A stretch of 6,603 nucleotides of DNA from Phyllobacteriaceae bacterium UBA1059 (GTDB taxonomy: Bacteria > Pseudomonadota > Alphaproteobacteria > Rhizobiales > Rhizobiaceae): contig DCDI01000197.1 in assembly GCA_002316345.1 (NCBI GenBank), forward strand, positions 14,441 through 21,043, in the 5' to 3' direction. Under the pieces are notes generated by a model, which ran no database searches, was not told the origin of the DNA, and saw only the letters and a list, made by a program, of their open reading frames with translations. Shown in pieces: positions 1 through 6,368 of this stretch (its first letter is position 1; each line of letters starts with the position of its first letter). The translations under genes and the position numbers were made by a program.

Positions 1-1
1 C

Positions 2-190
2 CTCGCGATTGTCAAGAAGATCGTCGAGGACCATGGCGGCCACCTCGAACTGCATGACGCCCCTAAGGACTTCCACGAAGGCCGCGGCGCCCTGATCCGT
101 ATCGTTCTGCCGGCGGTGGATCAGGCCGACCAAGTTCCAGCCGGCGCCGCGACGCAACCCGTATCCGAGAAGGTGATCGATGGCCTCTGA
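2..190 (+). CDS. ntrY: NtrY sensor histidine kinase, C-terminal end (partial)
   Basis: This reading frame is open from the left edge to a TGA at 188-190 and gives the last 62 residues of a histidine kinase. The visible part opens with LAIVKKIVEDHGG, the usual sequence around the G2 box and last helix of the HATPase domain. The final strand follows as GRGALIRIVLP, and then a low-complexity Ala/Pro/Gln tail. No catalytic His or N box can be seen because the rest lies outside the window. The NtrY assignment rests on the gene immediately downstream being a clear ntrX, since NtrY and NtrX form a membrane sensor/regulator pair in alphaproteobacteria. The last 11 bases overlap the start of ntrX, so the two genes are probably translationally coupled. 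That it is a kinase is nearly certain from the sequence; the NtrY identity comes from context. Confidence 0.88.
   Translation, partial: LAIVKKIVEDHGGHLELHDAPKDFHEGRGALIRIVLPAVDQADQVPAGAATQPVSEKVIDGL
167..173 (+). promoter_or_regulatory. Ribosome binding site for ntrX, inside ntrY
   Basis: GAGAAGG lies 6 bases before the ATG at 180 and is embedded in the last codons of ntrY. It supports this start for ntrX and the 11-base gene overlap. Confidence 0.65.
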
Positions 191-1544
191 TATCCTCATC
201 GTCGACGACGAAGCCGACATCCGCGACCTCGTTGCAGGCATTCTGGACGATGAGGGGCACGAGACCCGCACGGCCCATGATGCCGACAGCGCGCTCGCGG
301 CAATTAACGACCGCGTACCGCGTCTGGTGTTTCTTGACATCTGGATGCAGGGTTCACGCCTCGACGGGCTGGAACTGCTCGCCGAGGTCAAGAAGCTGCA
401 TCCGGATCTGCCGGTCGTCATGATTTCAGGTCACGGCAATGTCGAAACGGCCGTGTCTGCCATCCGCAGCGGCGCGTATGATTTCATCGAAAAGCCGTTC
501 AAAGCCGACCGCCTCATCCTGATCGCCGAACGCGCTTTGGAAGCTTCCAAGCTAAAGCGCGAGGTGTCCGACCTCAGGAAGCGCAGCGGCGACAACTTCG
601 ATCTGATCGGCACGTCGGCTGCAATGAATCAGCTGCGCCAGACAATTGATCGGGTCGCACCGACCAACAGCCGCATCATGATCCTGGGGCCATCTGGCTC
701 CGGCAAGGAGATGGTGGCGCGGGCCATCCATGCGCATTCAGCGCGGAAGAACGGACCCTTCGTAGCGCTCAGTGCGGCCTCGATCACGCCGGACCGCATG
801 GAAATCGAACTGTTCGGCACGGAGTCGTCGGATGGCGGCGGGCGCAAGGTTGGCGCGCTGGAAGAAGCGCATCGCGGCATCCTCTATCTCGATGAAGTCG
901 CCGACATGCCGCGCGAAACGCAGAACAAGATCCTGCGAGTGTTGGTGGATCAACAGTTCGAGCGCGTCGGCGGCACGAAGCGCGTGAAGGTCGATGTGCG
1001 CATCATCTCTTCCACGGCGCACAATCTCGATTCGATGACCGCCCAAGGCCGCTTCCGCGAAGACCTTTACCATCGCCTTGCCGTCGTGCCAGTCGTCGTT
1101 CCCGGCTTGGCAGAACGTCGCGAAGACATTCCGTTCCTCGTGGACAGCTTCATGCGTCAGACTGCCCGCAGTGCAGGCATCAGGCCGCGTCAGATCGGCA
1201 ATGACGCTATGGCCGTGCTGCAAGCCCATAACTGGCCCGGCAACGTGCGCCAGCTTCGCAACAACATCGAACGGCTGTTGATTCTGTCGCGTGACGGTGA
1301 GGAGAGCGCGCCCATCACCGCTGACCTGCTGCCGGCGGAAATCGGCGACATGATGCCTCGCGCGCCGAACCAGTCGGACCAGCACATCATGGCGCTGCCG
1401 CTCCGCGAAGCACGCGAGCATTTCGAGAAGGAATATCTCATCGCGCAGATCAATCGTTTCGGCGGCAATATCTCGCGTACCGCCGAGTTCATTGGTATGG
1501 AGCGGTCAGCGCTTCACCGGAAGCTCAAGTCGCTCGGCGTCTAG
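180..1544 (+). CDS. ntrX: NtrX response regulator, AAA+ type without GAFTGA loop
   Basis: This 454-residue response regulator is the partner of NtrY. The receiver domain is at about 1-120, with the acidic pair D9/D10, phospho-acceptor D53 (LVFLDIW) and conserved K105 (EKPF). The AAA+ domain is at about 140-380. It has Walker A at 170-177 (GPSGSGKE), Walker B with D238/E239 (ILYLDEVADMP) and the arginine-finger region RFREDLYHRL at 291-300. A Fis-type helix-turn-helix fills the last 27 residues (NISRTAEFIGMERSALHRKL). The segment between ELFG (210-213) and GALEEAHRG (from 225) is short and has no GAFTGA, the loop that contacts sigma-54. This protein therefore probably does not activate sigma-54 promoters in the NtrC manner, and may instead activate or repress as a DNA-binding regulator. 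The motif QGSRLDGLELL after D53 is typical of NtrX rather than NtrC. The start is fixed by a ribosome binding site 6 bases upstream. Likely roles are nitrogen metabolism, redox or envelope control, inferred from the family. Confidence 0.95.
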   Translation: MASDILIVDDEADIRDLVAGILDDEGHETRTAHDADSALAAINDRVPRLVFLDIWMQGSRLDGLELLAEVKKLHPDLPVVMISGHGNVETAVSAIRSGAYDFIEKPFKADRLILIAERALEASKLKREVSDLRKRSGDNFDLIGTSAAMNQLRQTIDRVAPTNSRIMILGPSGSGKEMVARAIHAHSARKNGPFVALSAASITPDRMEIELFGTESSDGGGRKVGALEEAHRGILYLDEVADMPRETQNKILRVLVDQQFERVGGTKRVKVDVRIISSTAHNLDSMTAQGRFREDLYHRLAVVPVVVPGLAERREDIPFLVDSFMRQTARSAGIRPRQIGNDAMAVLQAHNWPGNVRQLRNNIERLLILSRDGEESAPITADLLPAEIGDMMPRAPNQSDQHIMALPLREAREHFEKEYLIAQINRFGGNISRTAEFIGMERSALHRKLKSLGV

Positions 1545-1553
1545 TTCCTGAAC

Positions 1554-1557
1554 AGGG
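1554..1557 (+). promoter_or_regulatory. Ribosome binding site for trkA
   Basis: AGGG lies 6 bases before the ATG at 1564, within the 19-base gap between the ntrX stop and trkA. It supports this start and leaves no room for a separate promoter in the gap. Confidence 0.55.
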
Positions 1558-1563
1558 TCTGCC

Positions 1564-2940
1564 ATGAAGGTCATTATCTGCGGTGCCGGCCAAGTCGGAT
1601 ACGGTATCGCGGAACGTCTGGCGGCCGAGCGCAATGACGTGTCGGTTATCGACGTCTCGCCTGAACTGATCCGCAACGTCCGCGATACGCTGGATGCCAA
1701 AGGCTTTGTCGGCCACGGCGCGCATCCCGATGTTCTGGCGCGCGCCGGTGCGCAGGATGCCGATATGATCGTGGCGGTGACGCTCTACGATGAAGTGAAC
1801 ATGGTGGCCTGTCAGGTCGCCCATTCGCTCTTTAACGTCCCAACGAAGATCGCCCGCATACGGGCGCAGTCCTATCTCCTGTCGCAGTACCAGGATCTGT
1901 TCGCACGCGAACAGCTACCGATCGATGTCATCATTTCGCCCGAACGCGAGGTGGCTGAACTCGTTCTGCGACGGATCGCACTCCCGGGGGCAACGGACGT
2001 CGTCAGGTTCGCCGAAGGTGCAATCGCCATGGTGGCAATCGAATGCCTGGACGAATGTCCGGTCATCAGCACACCGCTCGCCCAGCTGAGTGAACTCTTT
2101 CCCGACCTGCTTTCCACGGTCGTGGCCATCAGCCGGGAAGGGCGCTTGTTCGTTCCGCGCTCGTCGGATCAGTTGATCGCCGGCGATCTCGCTTACGTCG
2201 TGACGGCCAAGGACCACGTACGTCGTACGCTCGGCCTGTTCGGGCACGACAAACAGGAAGCAACCCGCATCGTTATCGCCGGCGGCGGCAATATTGGTCT
2301 CTACGTCGCCCAGACCCTTGAGAAGCGACAAAGCCGCACGCGCGTAAAGATCATCGAAAGTGGCCGCGAGCGCGCCATCGCCATCGCCGACGAGCTACGC
2401 CGGACGGTTGTTCTGCATGGCAGCGCGCTTGACCAGAAGCTGCTCACGGAAGCCGATATCGACGACACCGATCTCATGGTGGCTTTGACCAATGACGATC
2501 AGGTCAATGTCCTGTCCAGCATCATGGCGAAGCGTCTCGGCTGTAGGTCCAATCTGACCCTGATCAACAATCCGTCGTTCCAGGATTTCACCCACACGCT
2601 CGGGATCGATGCACAGGTGAACCCGCGATCCGTGACGATCTCGCGTGTGCTGCAGCATGTCCGCCGAGGCCGCATCCGTGCGGTTCACAGCATCGGGCGC
2701 GGCGCTGCAGAGATCATCGAAGCGGAAGCGCTGGAAACGTCTCCGCTGGTGGGCACAGCCTTGCGCGACCTCAATCTGCCATCCGGCATTCGCATAGGCG
2801 CCATCTATCGCAATGGCGCCGTGCTGCGGCCGTCCGGCGAGTTTCAGATCAAGGCGAAGGATCGCGTCGTCATGTTCGCTCTGGCTGAGGGCGTCAAAAG
2901 TGTGGAACAGATGTTCCGTGTCAGCCTCGAATTTTTCTGA
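1564..2940 (+). CDS. trkA: Trk potassium uptake system regulatory subunit TrkA
   Basis: This 458-residue protein has the tandem RCK layout of full-length TrkA, the cytoplasmic NAD(H)-binding subunit that gates the TrkH/TrkG membrane K+ transporter. The first Rossmann (RCK_N) domain begins at residue 1 with GAGQVG at 7-12 and an acidic D30 at the end of the second strand, which would bind the ribose of NAD. It also contains GHGAHPDVLARAG at about 50-62. An RCK_C-like segment follows at about 130-225. The second Rossmann domain carries GGGNIG at 240-245 and E265 as its acidic residue, and a final RCK_C region runs to the C terminus. The length matches bacterial TrkA (about 458). No membrane segments are evident, and no trkH is in the window. 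The gene sits 19 bases after ntrX and 11 before dat, so it is probably cotranscribed with both. Placement next to ntrX is a recurring arrangement in alphaproteobacteria. Confidence 0.96.
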   Translation: MKVIICGAGQVGYGIAERLAAERNDVSVIDVSPELIRNVRDTLDAKGFVGHGAHPDVLARAGAQDADMIVAVTLYDEVNMVACQVAHSLFNVPTKIARIRAQSYLLSQYQDLFAREQLPIDVIISPEREVAELVLRRIALPGATDVVRFAEGAIAMVAIECLDECPVISTPLAQLSELFPDLLSTVVAISREGRLFVPRSSDQLIAGDLAYVVTAKDHVRRTLGLFGHDKQEATRIVIAGGGNIGLYVAQTLEKRQSRTRVKIIESGRERAIAIADELRRTVVLHGSALDQKLLTEADIDDTDLMVALTNDDQVNVLSSIMAKRLGCRSNLTLINNPSFQDFTHTLGIDAQVNPRSVTISRVLQHVRRGRIRAVHSIGRGAAEIIEAEALETSPLVGTALRDLNLPSGIRIGAIYRNGAVLRPSGEFQIKAKDRVVMFALAEGVKSVEQMFRVSLEFF

Positions 2941-2943
2941 GGG
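2939..2943 (+). promoter_or_regulatory. Ribosome binding site for dat, overlapping the trkA stop
   Basis: GAGGG overlaps the TGA of trkA and lies 8 bases before the GTG at 2952. It is the best Shine-Dalgarno match in the window. It decides in favour of the GTG start and couples dat to trkA. Confidence 0.7.
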
Positions 2944-2951
2944 ATTATACC

Positions 2952-3812
2952 GTGCCAAGAATTGCCTACGTCAATGGCCGCTACACCGCCCACGCCGATG
3001 CAGCCGTTCACATCGAAGATCGCGGCTACCAGTTTGCCGATGGCGTTTATGAAGTCTGCGAGATCGCGCGGGGCTACATTGTCGATTCAACGCGCCACCT
3101 CGACCGGCTGGATCGCTCGCTCCGCGAGTTGAAGATCGCTTCGCCCATGGCGCGGCAGCCATTGTTGACGGTCATGCGGGAAGTTATCCGCCGGAACCTG
3201 GTTGAGAACGGCTTGGTCTATCTTCAGGTCACACGCGGCGTTGCACCCCGCGACCATGCCTTCCCGGCCAATACCAAGCCAAGCCTCGTCGTGACCGCCA
3301 AGCGAATTGATCCCGCCGGCGGCATCAAGCGCGCGGAAAGCGGCATCAAGGTCATCACCGTGCCGGAAAATCGCTGGGAGCGCGTCGACATCAAGTCGGT
3401 CGGGTTGCTGCCCAATGTCTTGGCAAAACAACAGGCTAAGGAAGCCGGTGCCCAAGAAGCCTGGTTCGTCGATCCAGACGGCACGGTGAAAGAGGGTGCT
3501 TCAACCAACGCCTGGATCATCACCAAGAACGGCGTTCTGGTCACGAGGGCGGCTGATACGGGCATTCTGCGCGGCGTTACGCGCACAACGGTGCTCGACA
3601 TCATCAAGAAACATGGCCTGTCTGTTGAAGAACGGCCCTTCACCGTCGAAGAAGCCTACGATGCGCGAGAAGCCTTTATCACCTCGGCAACAACCTTGGT
3701 GACGCCTGTCGTGACCATTGATGATCGCACTATCGCCAACGGTCACCCTGGTTCGATCGGTTCCTCGCTTCGTCAGGCGTTTTTTGACATTGCGGAAAAA
3801 ATCAAGGCCTGA
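2952..3812 (+). CDS. dat: D-amino-acid (D-alanine) transaminase, PLP fold type IV
   Basis: This 286-residue PLP aminotransferase of the class IV (BCAT/DAAT) family would interconvert D-alanine plus 2-oxoglutarate with pyruvate plus D-glutamate (EC 2.6.1.21), supplying peptidoglycan D-amino acids. It begins with IAYVNGRY and IEDRGYQFADGVYE. Residues that match those of the well-studied Bacillus enzyme are Y33, the RxH pair R100/H102 (APRDHAFP) that binds the substrate carboxylate, the Schiff-base lysine K148 (DIKSVGLLPN) and E181 (VKEGASTNAW), which contacts the PLP ring nitrogen. The RxH pair favours a D-amino-acid enzyme over a branched-chain aminotransferase or aminodeoxychorismate lyase. 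The length is normal for the family. Translation starts at GTG, supported by a strong ribosome binding site and by the next codons giving the conserved PRIAYVNG opening. It lies 11 bases after trkA and 120 before hfq. Exact substrate range cannot be read from sequence. Confidence 0.92.
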   Translation: MPRIAYVNGRYTAHADAAVHIEDRGYQFADGVYEVCEIARGYIVDSTRHLDRLDRSLRELKIASPMARQPLLTVMREVIRRNLVENGLVYLQVTRGVAPRDHAFPANTKPSLVVTAKRIDPAGGIKRAESGIKVITVPENRWERVDIKSVGLLPNVLAKQQAKEAGAQEAWFVDPDGTVKEGASTNAWIITKNGVLVTRAADTGILRGVTRTTVLDIIKKHGLSVEERPFTVEEAYDAREAFITSATTLVTPVVTIDDRTIANGHPGSIGSSLRQAFFDIAEKIKA

Positions 3813-3814
3813 TA
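3784..3814 (+). promoter_or_regulatory. Possible promoter for hfq-hflX, inside the end of dat
   Basis: A perfect TTGACA hexamer lies at 3784-3789 within the last codons of dat. A weak -10 candidate, CTGATA, lies at 3809-3814. The 19-base spacer is longer than the preferred 17, so this is only a candidate. If used, transcription would begin near 3820 and give an hfq leader of about 110 bases that includes the inverted repeats described below. Confidence 0.3.
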
Positions 3815-3829
3815 CCCGCAAAGAGGGGG

Positions 3830-3871
3830 AAGAAAGGTCGAACGCAATATTGCTCGCGGATGACCTTTCTT
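3830..3871 (+). promoter_or_regulatory. Long inverted repeat / stem-loop upstream of hfq
   Basis: AAGAAAGGTC (3830-3839) and GACCTTTCTT (3862-3871) are perfect 10-base inverted repeats separated by 22 bases. The spacer contains the self-complementary palindrome GCAATATTGC at 3844-3853, so the loop could fold again or pair with another copy. The right arm is not followed by a run of T, so a classical intrinsic terminator for dat is unlikely. It could be a leader-RNA structure, an attenuator or a protein-binding site. Confidence 0.5.
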
Positions 3872-3877
3872 GTGCCA

Positions 3878-3890
3878 GCTTCAGCGAAGC
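3878..3890 (+). promoter_or_regulatory. Small hairpin in the hfq leader
   Basis: GCTTC (3878-3882) and GAAGC (3886-3890) form a 5-bp stem with a 3-base loop, seven bases after the larger inverted repeat. A further 4-bp stem, TCTC/GAGA, lies at 3903-3913. Each is short and could be chance alone; their tandem arrangement before hfq is the reason to list them. Confidence 0.3.
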
Positions 3891-3932
3891 GCGGCATCAT
3901 CCTCTCTACGAGACCGGCGAAAGATAAGAACA

Positions 3933-4181
3933 ATGGCCGAACGCGCACAAAATCTTCAAGACCTTTTCCTCAATTCGGTTCGCAAGACCAAAAACCCGCT
4001 CACGATCTTTTTGATCAACGGCGTGAAGCTGACAGGCGTGGTAACGTCCTTCGACAATTTCTGCGTTCTCTTGCGCCGCGACGGGCATTCGCAGCTCGTC
4101 TACAAACATGCAATCTCCACCATCATGCCGAGCCAGCCGGTTCAGATGTTCGATGGTGAAGAAGCAGGCCGGGACGCCTGA
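3933..4181 (+). CDS. hfq: RNA chaperone Hfq
   Basis: This 82-residue Sm-like protein forms a hexameric ring that pairs small regulatory RNAs with their target mRNAs. The Sm1 region spans about 9-48 (from LQDLFLN through FDNFCVLLR), and Sm2 carries the signature YKHAISTI at 57-64. Residues of the proximal U-binding face are present (Q9, D10, F43, K58, H59), as is a basic rim patch at R17/K18. The C-terminal tail after residue 66 is short and acidic (MFDGEEAGRDA), as usual in alphaproteobacteria and unlike the long E. coli tail. The frame is open further upstream to 3870, but the conserved opening MAERAQNLQDLF fixes the start at 3933. There is no good Shine-Dalgarno sequence; the bases before the ATG are A-rich. 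The structured 120-base gap upstream suggests separate control. The stop codon is immediately followed by the hflX start. Confidence 0.98.
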   Translation: MAERAQNLQDLFLNSVRKTKNPLTIFLINGVKLTGVVTSFDNFCVLLRRDGHSQLVYKHAISTIMPSQPVQMFDGEEAGRDA

Positions 4182-5546
4182 TTGGCTGAAATGAACGAGA
4201 CGGGCGCCGAGCGTCCGCTGATCGAAACGGGCGAGGGCGGTTCAACAGGACGCACCCTCGTCATCGTTCCCGTTCTCACGCGCCATCAGCGCCATGAGGA
4301 CGAGCATACCGGCCGGCCGCGTTTGGGCCGCTCTCCCGAAGCACGCCTCGAAGAGGCCGTCGGCCTGGCACAAGCCATCGACCTCGAGCCGGTTTTCACC
4401 GACATCGTCATGCTGGCTGATCCTCGGCCGGGCACCCTGCTCGGGTCGGGCAAGGTCGCTGAACTGGCTGAAATCGCGAAGGAAGCGAAAGCTAATCTCG
4501 CGATCATCGATCATCCGCTTACGCCGGTGCAGCAGCGCAATCTCGAAAAAGAGCTGAACATCAAGGTCCTCGACCGGACCGGTCTGATCCTTGAGATTTT
4601 TGGGCGCCGCGCGCGCACGAAGGAAGGTTCGCTTCAAGTCGAGCTCGCGCATCTGAACTATCAGCGCGGCCGTCTCGTTCGCAGCTGGACCCACCTTGAA
4701 CGTCAGCGCGGTGGCGCCGGCTTCCTTGGTGGTCCCGGTGAAACGCAGATCGAGGCGGATCGCCGTCTTCTGCAAGACAAGATCATCAAGCTGAAGCGCG
4801 AACTGGAAACGGTTCGCCGCACGCGTGACCTTCATCGCGCCAAGCGCCGCAAGGTGCCGTTCCCGATCGTGTCGATCGTCGGCTACACCAATGCCGGCAA
4901 ATCCACTCTATTCAACCGCCTAACAGGCGCCGGTGTGCTTGCCGAGAACATGCTGTTCGCCACGCTCGATCCGACGCTGCGGCGGGTGCAGCTGCCGCAC
5001 GGCACGACGATCATCCTGTCGGACACGGTCGGCTTCATTTCCGATCTCCCTACGCACCTCGTGGCTGCTTTCCGCGCAACGCTCGAAGAGGTCGTGGAAG
5101 CGGATCTCGTGATCCATCTCCGTGACATTGCAGATCCAGACACGGCTGCGCAGGCAGAGGATGTTGAGCAGATCCTGTCGGATCTCGGCATCGACGCGGA
5201 GGATGCCGAGCACGTCTTGGAAGTCTGGAACAAGGTCGATTTGATCGATGACGCGACCCGTGAACAGCTTCTGCAAGCGACCGACGGAGTGCCGATCTCG
5301 GTTTCAGCCATCACAGGCGAGGGCATCTCGGCACTTGCCGAGCTGATCGAAACCCGCATTGCGGGCAAGCTGGCCAACATCGAGGTCGTGCTTCGCAACG
5401 ACCAACTCGGCCTCCTCGATTGGATCTATCGCGGCGGCGATGTTGTTGAGCGTGAGGATCGCGAAGACGGGTCTGTGGCACTCACGCTTCGCGCTACACA
5501 GGCACGCCGCACCGAGATCGAAACGCGCCTAGGTGGCGCTGCCTGA
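4182..5546 (+). CDS. hflX: Ribosome-associated GTPase HflX
   Basis: This 454-residue GTPase splits stalled or hibernating ribosomes under stress by binding the 50S subunit. The N-terminal HflX domain spans about residues 25-175 (RTLVIVP, LLGSGKVAELAE, TKEGSLQVELAHLNY). The linker helix region opens with GGAGFLGGPGETQIE at 177 onward, the family hallmark. The G domain has G1 GYTNAGKST (234-242), G3 DTVGF (281-285), G4 NKVD (350-353) and G5 SAITGEG (from 375). A C-terminal domain of about 60 residues follows. The first possible start is the TTG at 4182, directly after the hfq stop, with GGGA at 4171-4174 at a good distance. An ATG at 4191 (residue 4) is the alternative and changes the protein by only three residues. 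The zero-base junction implies cotranscription and coupling with hfq. The 3' end overlaps convergent mazG by 18 bases. The historical link of HflX to the HflK/C protease is not tested here, as neither gene is present. Confidence 0.97.
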   Translation: MAEMNETGAERPLIETGEGGSTGRTLVIVPVLTRHQRHEDEHTGRPRLGRSPEARLEEAVGLAQAIDLEPVFTDIVMLADPRPGTLLGSGKVAELAEIAKEAKANLAIIDHPLTPVQQRNLEKELNIKVLDRTGLILEIFGRRARTKEGSLQVELAHLNYQRGRLVRSWTHLERQRGGAGFLGGPGETQIEADRRLLQDKIIKLKRELETVRRTRDLHRAKRRKVPFPIVSIVGYTNAGKSTLFNRLTGAGVLAENMLFATLDPTLRRVQLPHGTTIILSDTVGFISDLPTHLVAAFRATLEEVVEADLVIHLRDIADPDTAAQAEDVEQILSDLGIDAEDAEHVLEVWNKVDLIDDATREQLLQATDGVPISVSAITGEGISALAELIETRIAGKLANIEVVLRNDQLGLLDWIYRGGDVVEREDREDGSVALTLRATQARRTEIETRLGGAA

Positions 5547-6368
5547 CGGCAGCGTCTTGGCTTTCTGCCAAAGCGCTTCCATCTCCTCCAGGCTGCTATC
5601 GTTCAGCGTGCGACCATCCGCTTGCAGTGCATCTTCGATCGCGTGAAAACGCGTCTTGAACTTGGCATTCGTGCCTTGCAGGGCCTTTTCCGGATCGACG
5701 TCGAGGTGGCGGCCAAGATTGACCAGCGAGAACAGGACATCGCCAAACTCGTCCGCCTTCGCAGCAGCGTCGTTTTCCCTGAGTGCCTGCCGAAACTCGC
5801 CGATTTCCTCTTCTATCTTCGCCAGGATCGGCTCGGCCTCAGCCCAATCAAAGCCGACTTTTGCCGCTTTCTGCTGCAGCTTGATCGCTCGCGTCAGCGC
5901 CGGCATGTTGACGGGAACGGAGTCGAGGTAACCGGCACCATGGTCCTCAGCCGGCAGACCACGCCCCACGCGACGCGCACGCTTCTCCGCTTTTTCTTCA
6001 GCCTTGATGCGCTCCCACTGACCCTTTGCCATACCTCCGTCGGCGGCGCGCGCATCACCAAAGACATGCGGGTGTCGGCGGATCATCTTGGTGGTAATAG
6101 CCTCGACCACATCGCCGAAGCTGAACTGGCCGGCTTCGCTCGCCATCTGCGCATGGAAGACGACCTGCAAGAGAAGGTCGCCGAGTTCATCACGAAGATC
6201 GTCTAGATTGTTGCGCTCGATCGCGTCAGCAACCTCGTAGGCTTCCTCGATCGTATAGGGCACGATGGATGCGAAATCCTGTTCGATGTCCCACGGGCAA
6301 CCGGTTTCGGGCGTCCGCAGGGCAGCCATGATTTCGAGAAGTGTGGATATGTTTTTGCTGGGCTTCAT
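5529..6368 (-). CDS. mazG: Nucleoside triphosphate pyrophosphohydrolase MazG
   Basis: This 279-residue all-alpha NTP pyrophosphohydrolase hydrolyses NTPs or dNTPs to the monophosphate and pyrophosphate, cleaning nucleotide pools and, in E. coli, lowering ppGpp. It has the two-domain architecture of the E. coli type. The N-terminal domain has GCPWD (23-27), EExxE at E41/E42/E45 and ExxD at E61/D64 (DELGDLLLQVVFHAQ), then RRHPHVFG (97-104). A charged linker with QWERIKAEEKAEK (117-129) follows. The C-terminal domain has VGFDW (171-175), EExxE at E187/E188/E191 and ExxD at E207/D210, then NAKFKTRF. The Mg-binding acidic residues are therefore intact in both halves. The frame is open to a GTG at 6434, but MKPSKNISTLLEIM at 6368 matches the family N terminus, with about 22 residues before CPWD as in E. 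coli. The gene is convergent with hflX and overlaps it by 18 bases, so it is transcribed separately from the ntr-hfq genes. Confidence 0.96.
   Translation of the reverse strand: MKPSKNISTLLEIMAALRTPETGCPWDIEQDFASIVPYTIEEAYEVADAIERNNLDDLRDELGDLLLQVVFHAQMASEAGQFSFGDVVEAITTKMIRRHPHVFGDARAADGGMAKGQWERIKAEEKAEKRARRVGRGLPAEDHGAGYLDSVPVNMPALTRAIKLQQKAAKVGFDWAEAEPILAKIEEEIGEFRQALRENDAAAKADEFGDVLFSLVNLGRHLDVDPEKALQGTNAKFKTRFHAIEDALQADGRTLNDSSLEEMEALWQKAKTLPSGSAT
5537..5554. terminator. Possible bidirectional stem-loop between hflX and mazG
   Basis: CGCTGCC (5537-5543) and GGCAGCG (5548-5554) form a perfect 7-bp GC-rich stem with the four-base loop TGAC, extendable by a G-T and a G-C pair. It lies across the end of hflX and the last codons of mazG. 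No clear T-run follows on either strand, so it may act only weakly or with other factors. It is the only terminator-like structure between the two convergent genes. Confidence 0.35.

Noticed and set aside
738..1421. A 227-codon minus-strand open frame inside ntrX.
   Set aside because: It is antisense to an intact, motif-rich ntrX and its translation shows no recognisable domain. Long antisense frames are common in GC-rich genes.
2395..2958. A 187-codon minus-strand open frame inside trkA.
   Set aside because: It is a shadow of the trkA codon pattern, with no family resemblance and no plausible regulatory context.
3862..3871. Classical intrinsic terminator after dat.
   Set aside because: The stem is good, but the loop is 22 bases long and no T-run follows the right arm, so I describe it only as an inverted repeat.
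3870..3932. A 21-residue N-terminal extension of Hfq.
   Set aside because: Hfq is highly conserved from MAERAQNLQDLF; the extension falls in the structured spacer and lacks a ribosome binding site.
5622..6206. A 194-codon plus-strand open frame opposite mazG.
   Set aside because: mazG on the minus strand has all family motifs in both domains. The plus-strand product resembles nothing known and is a mirror frame.
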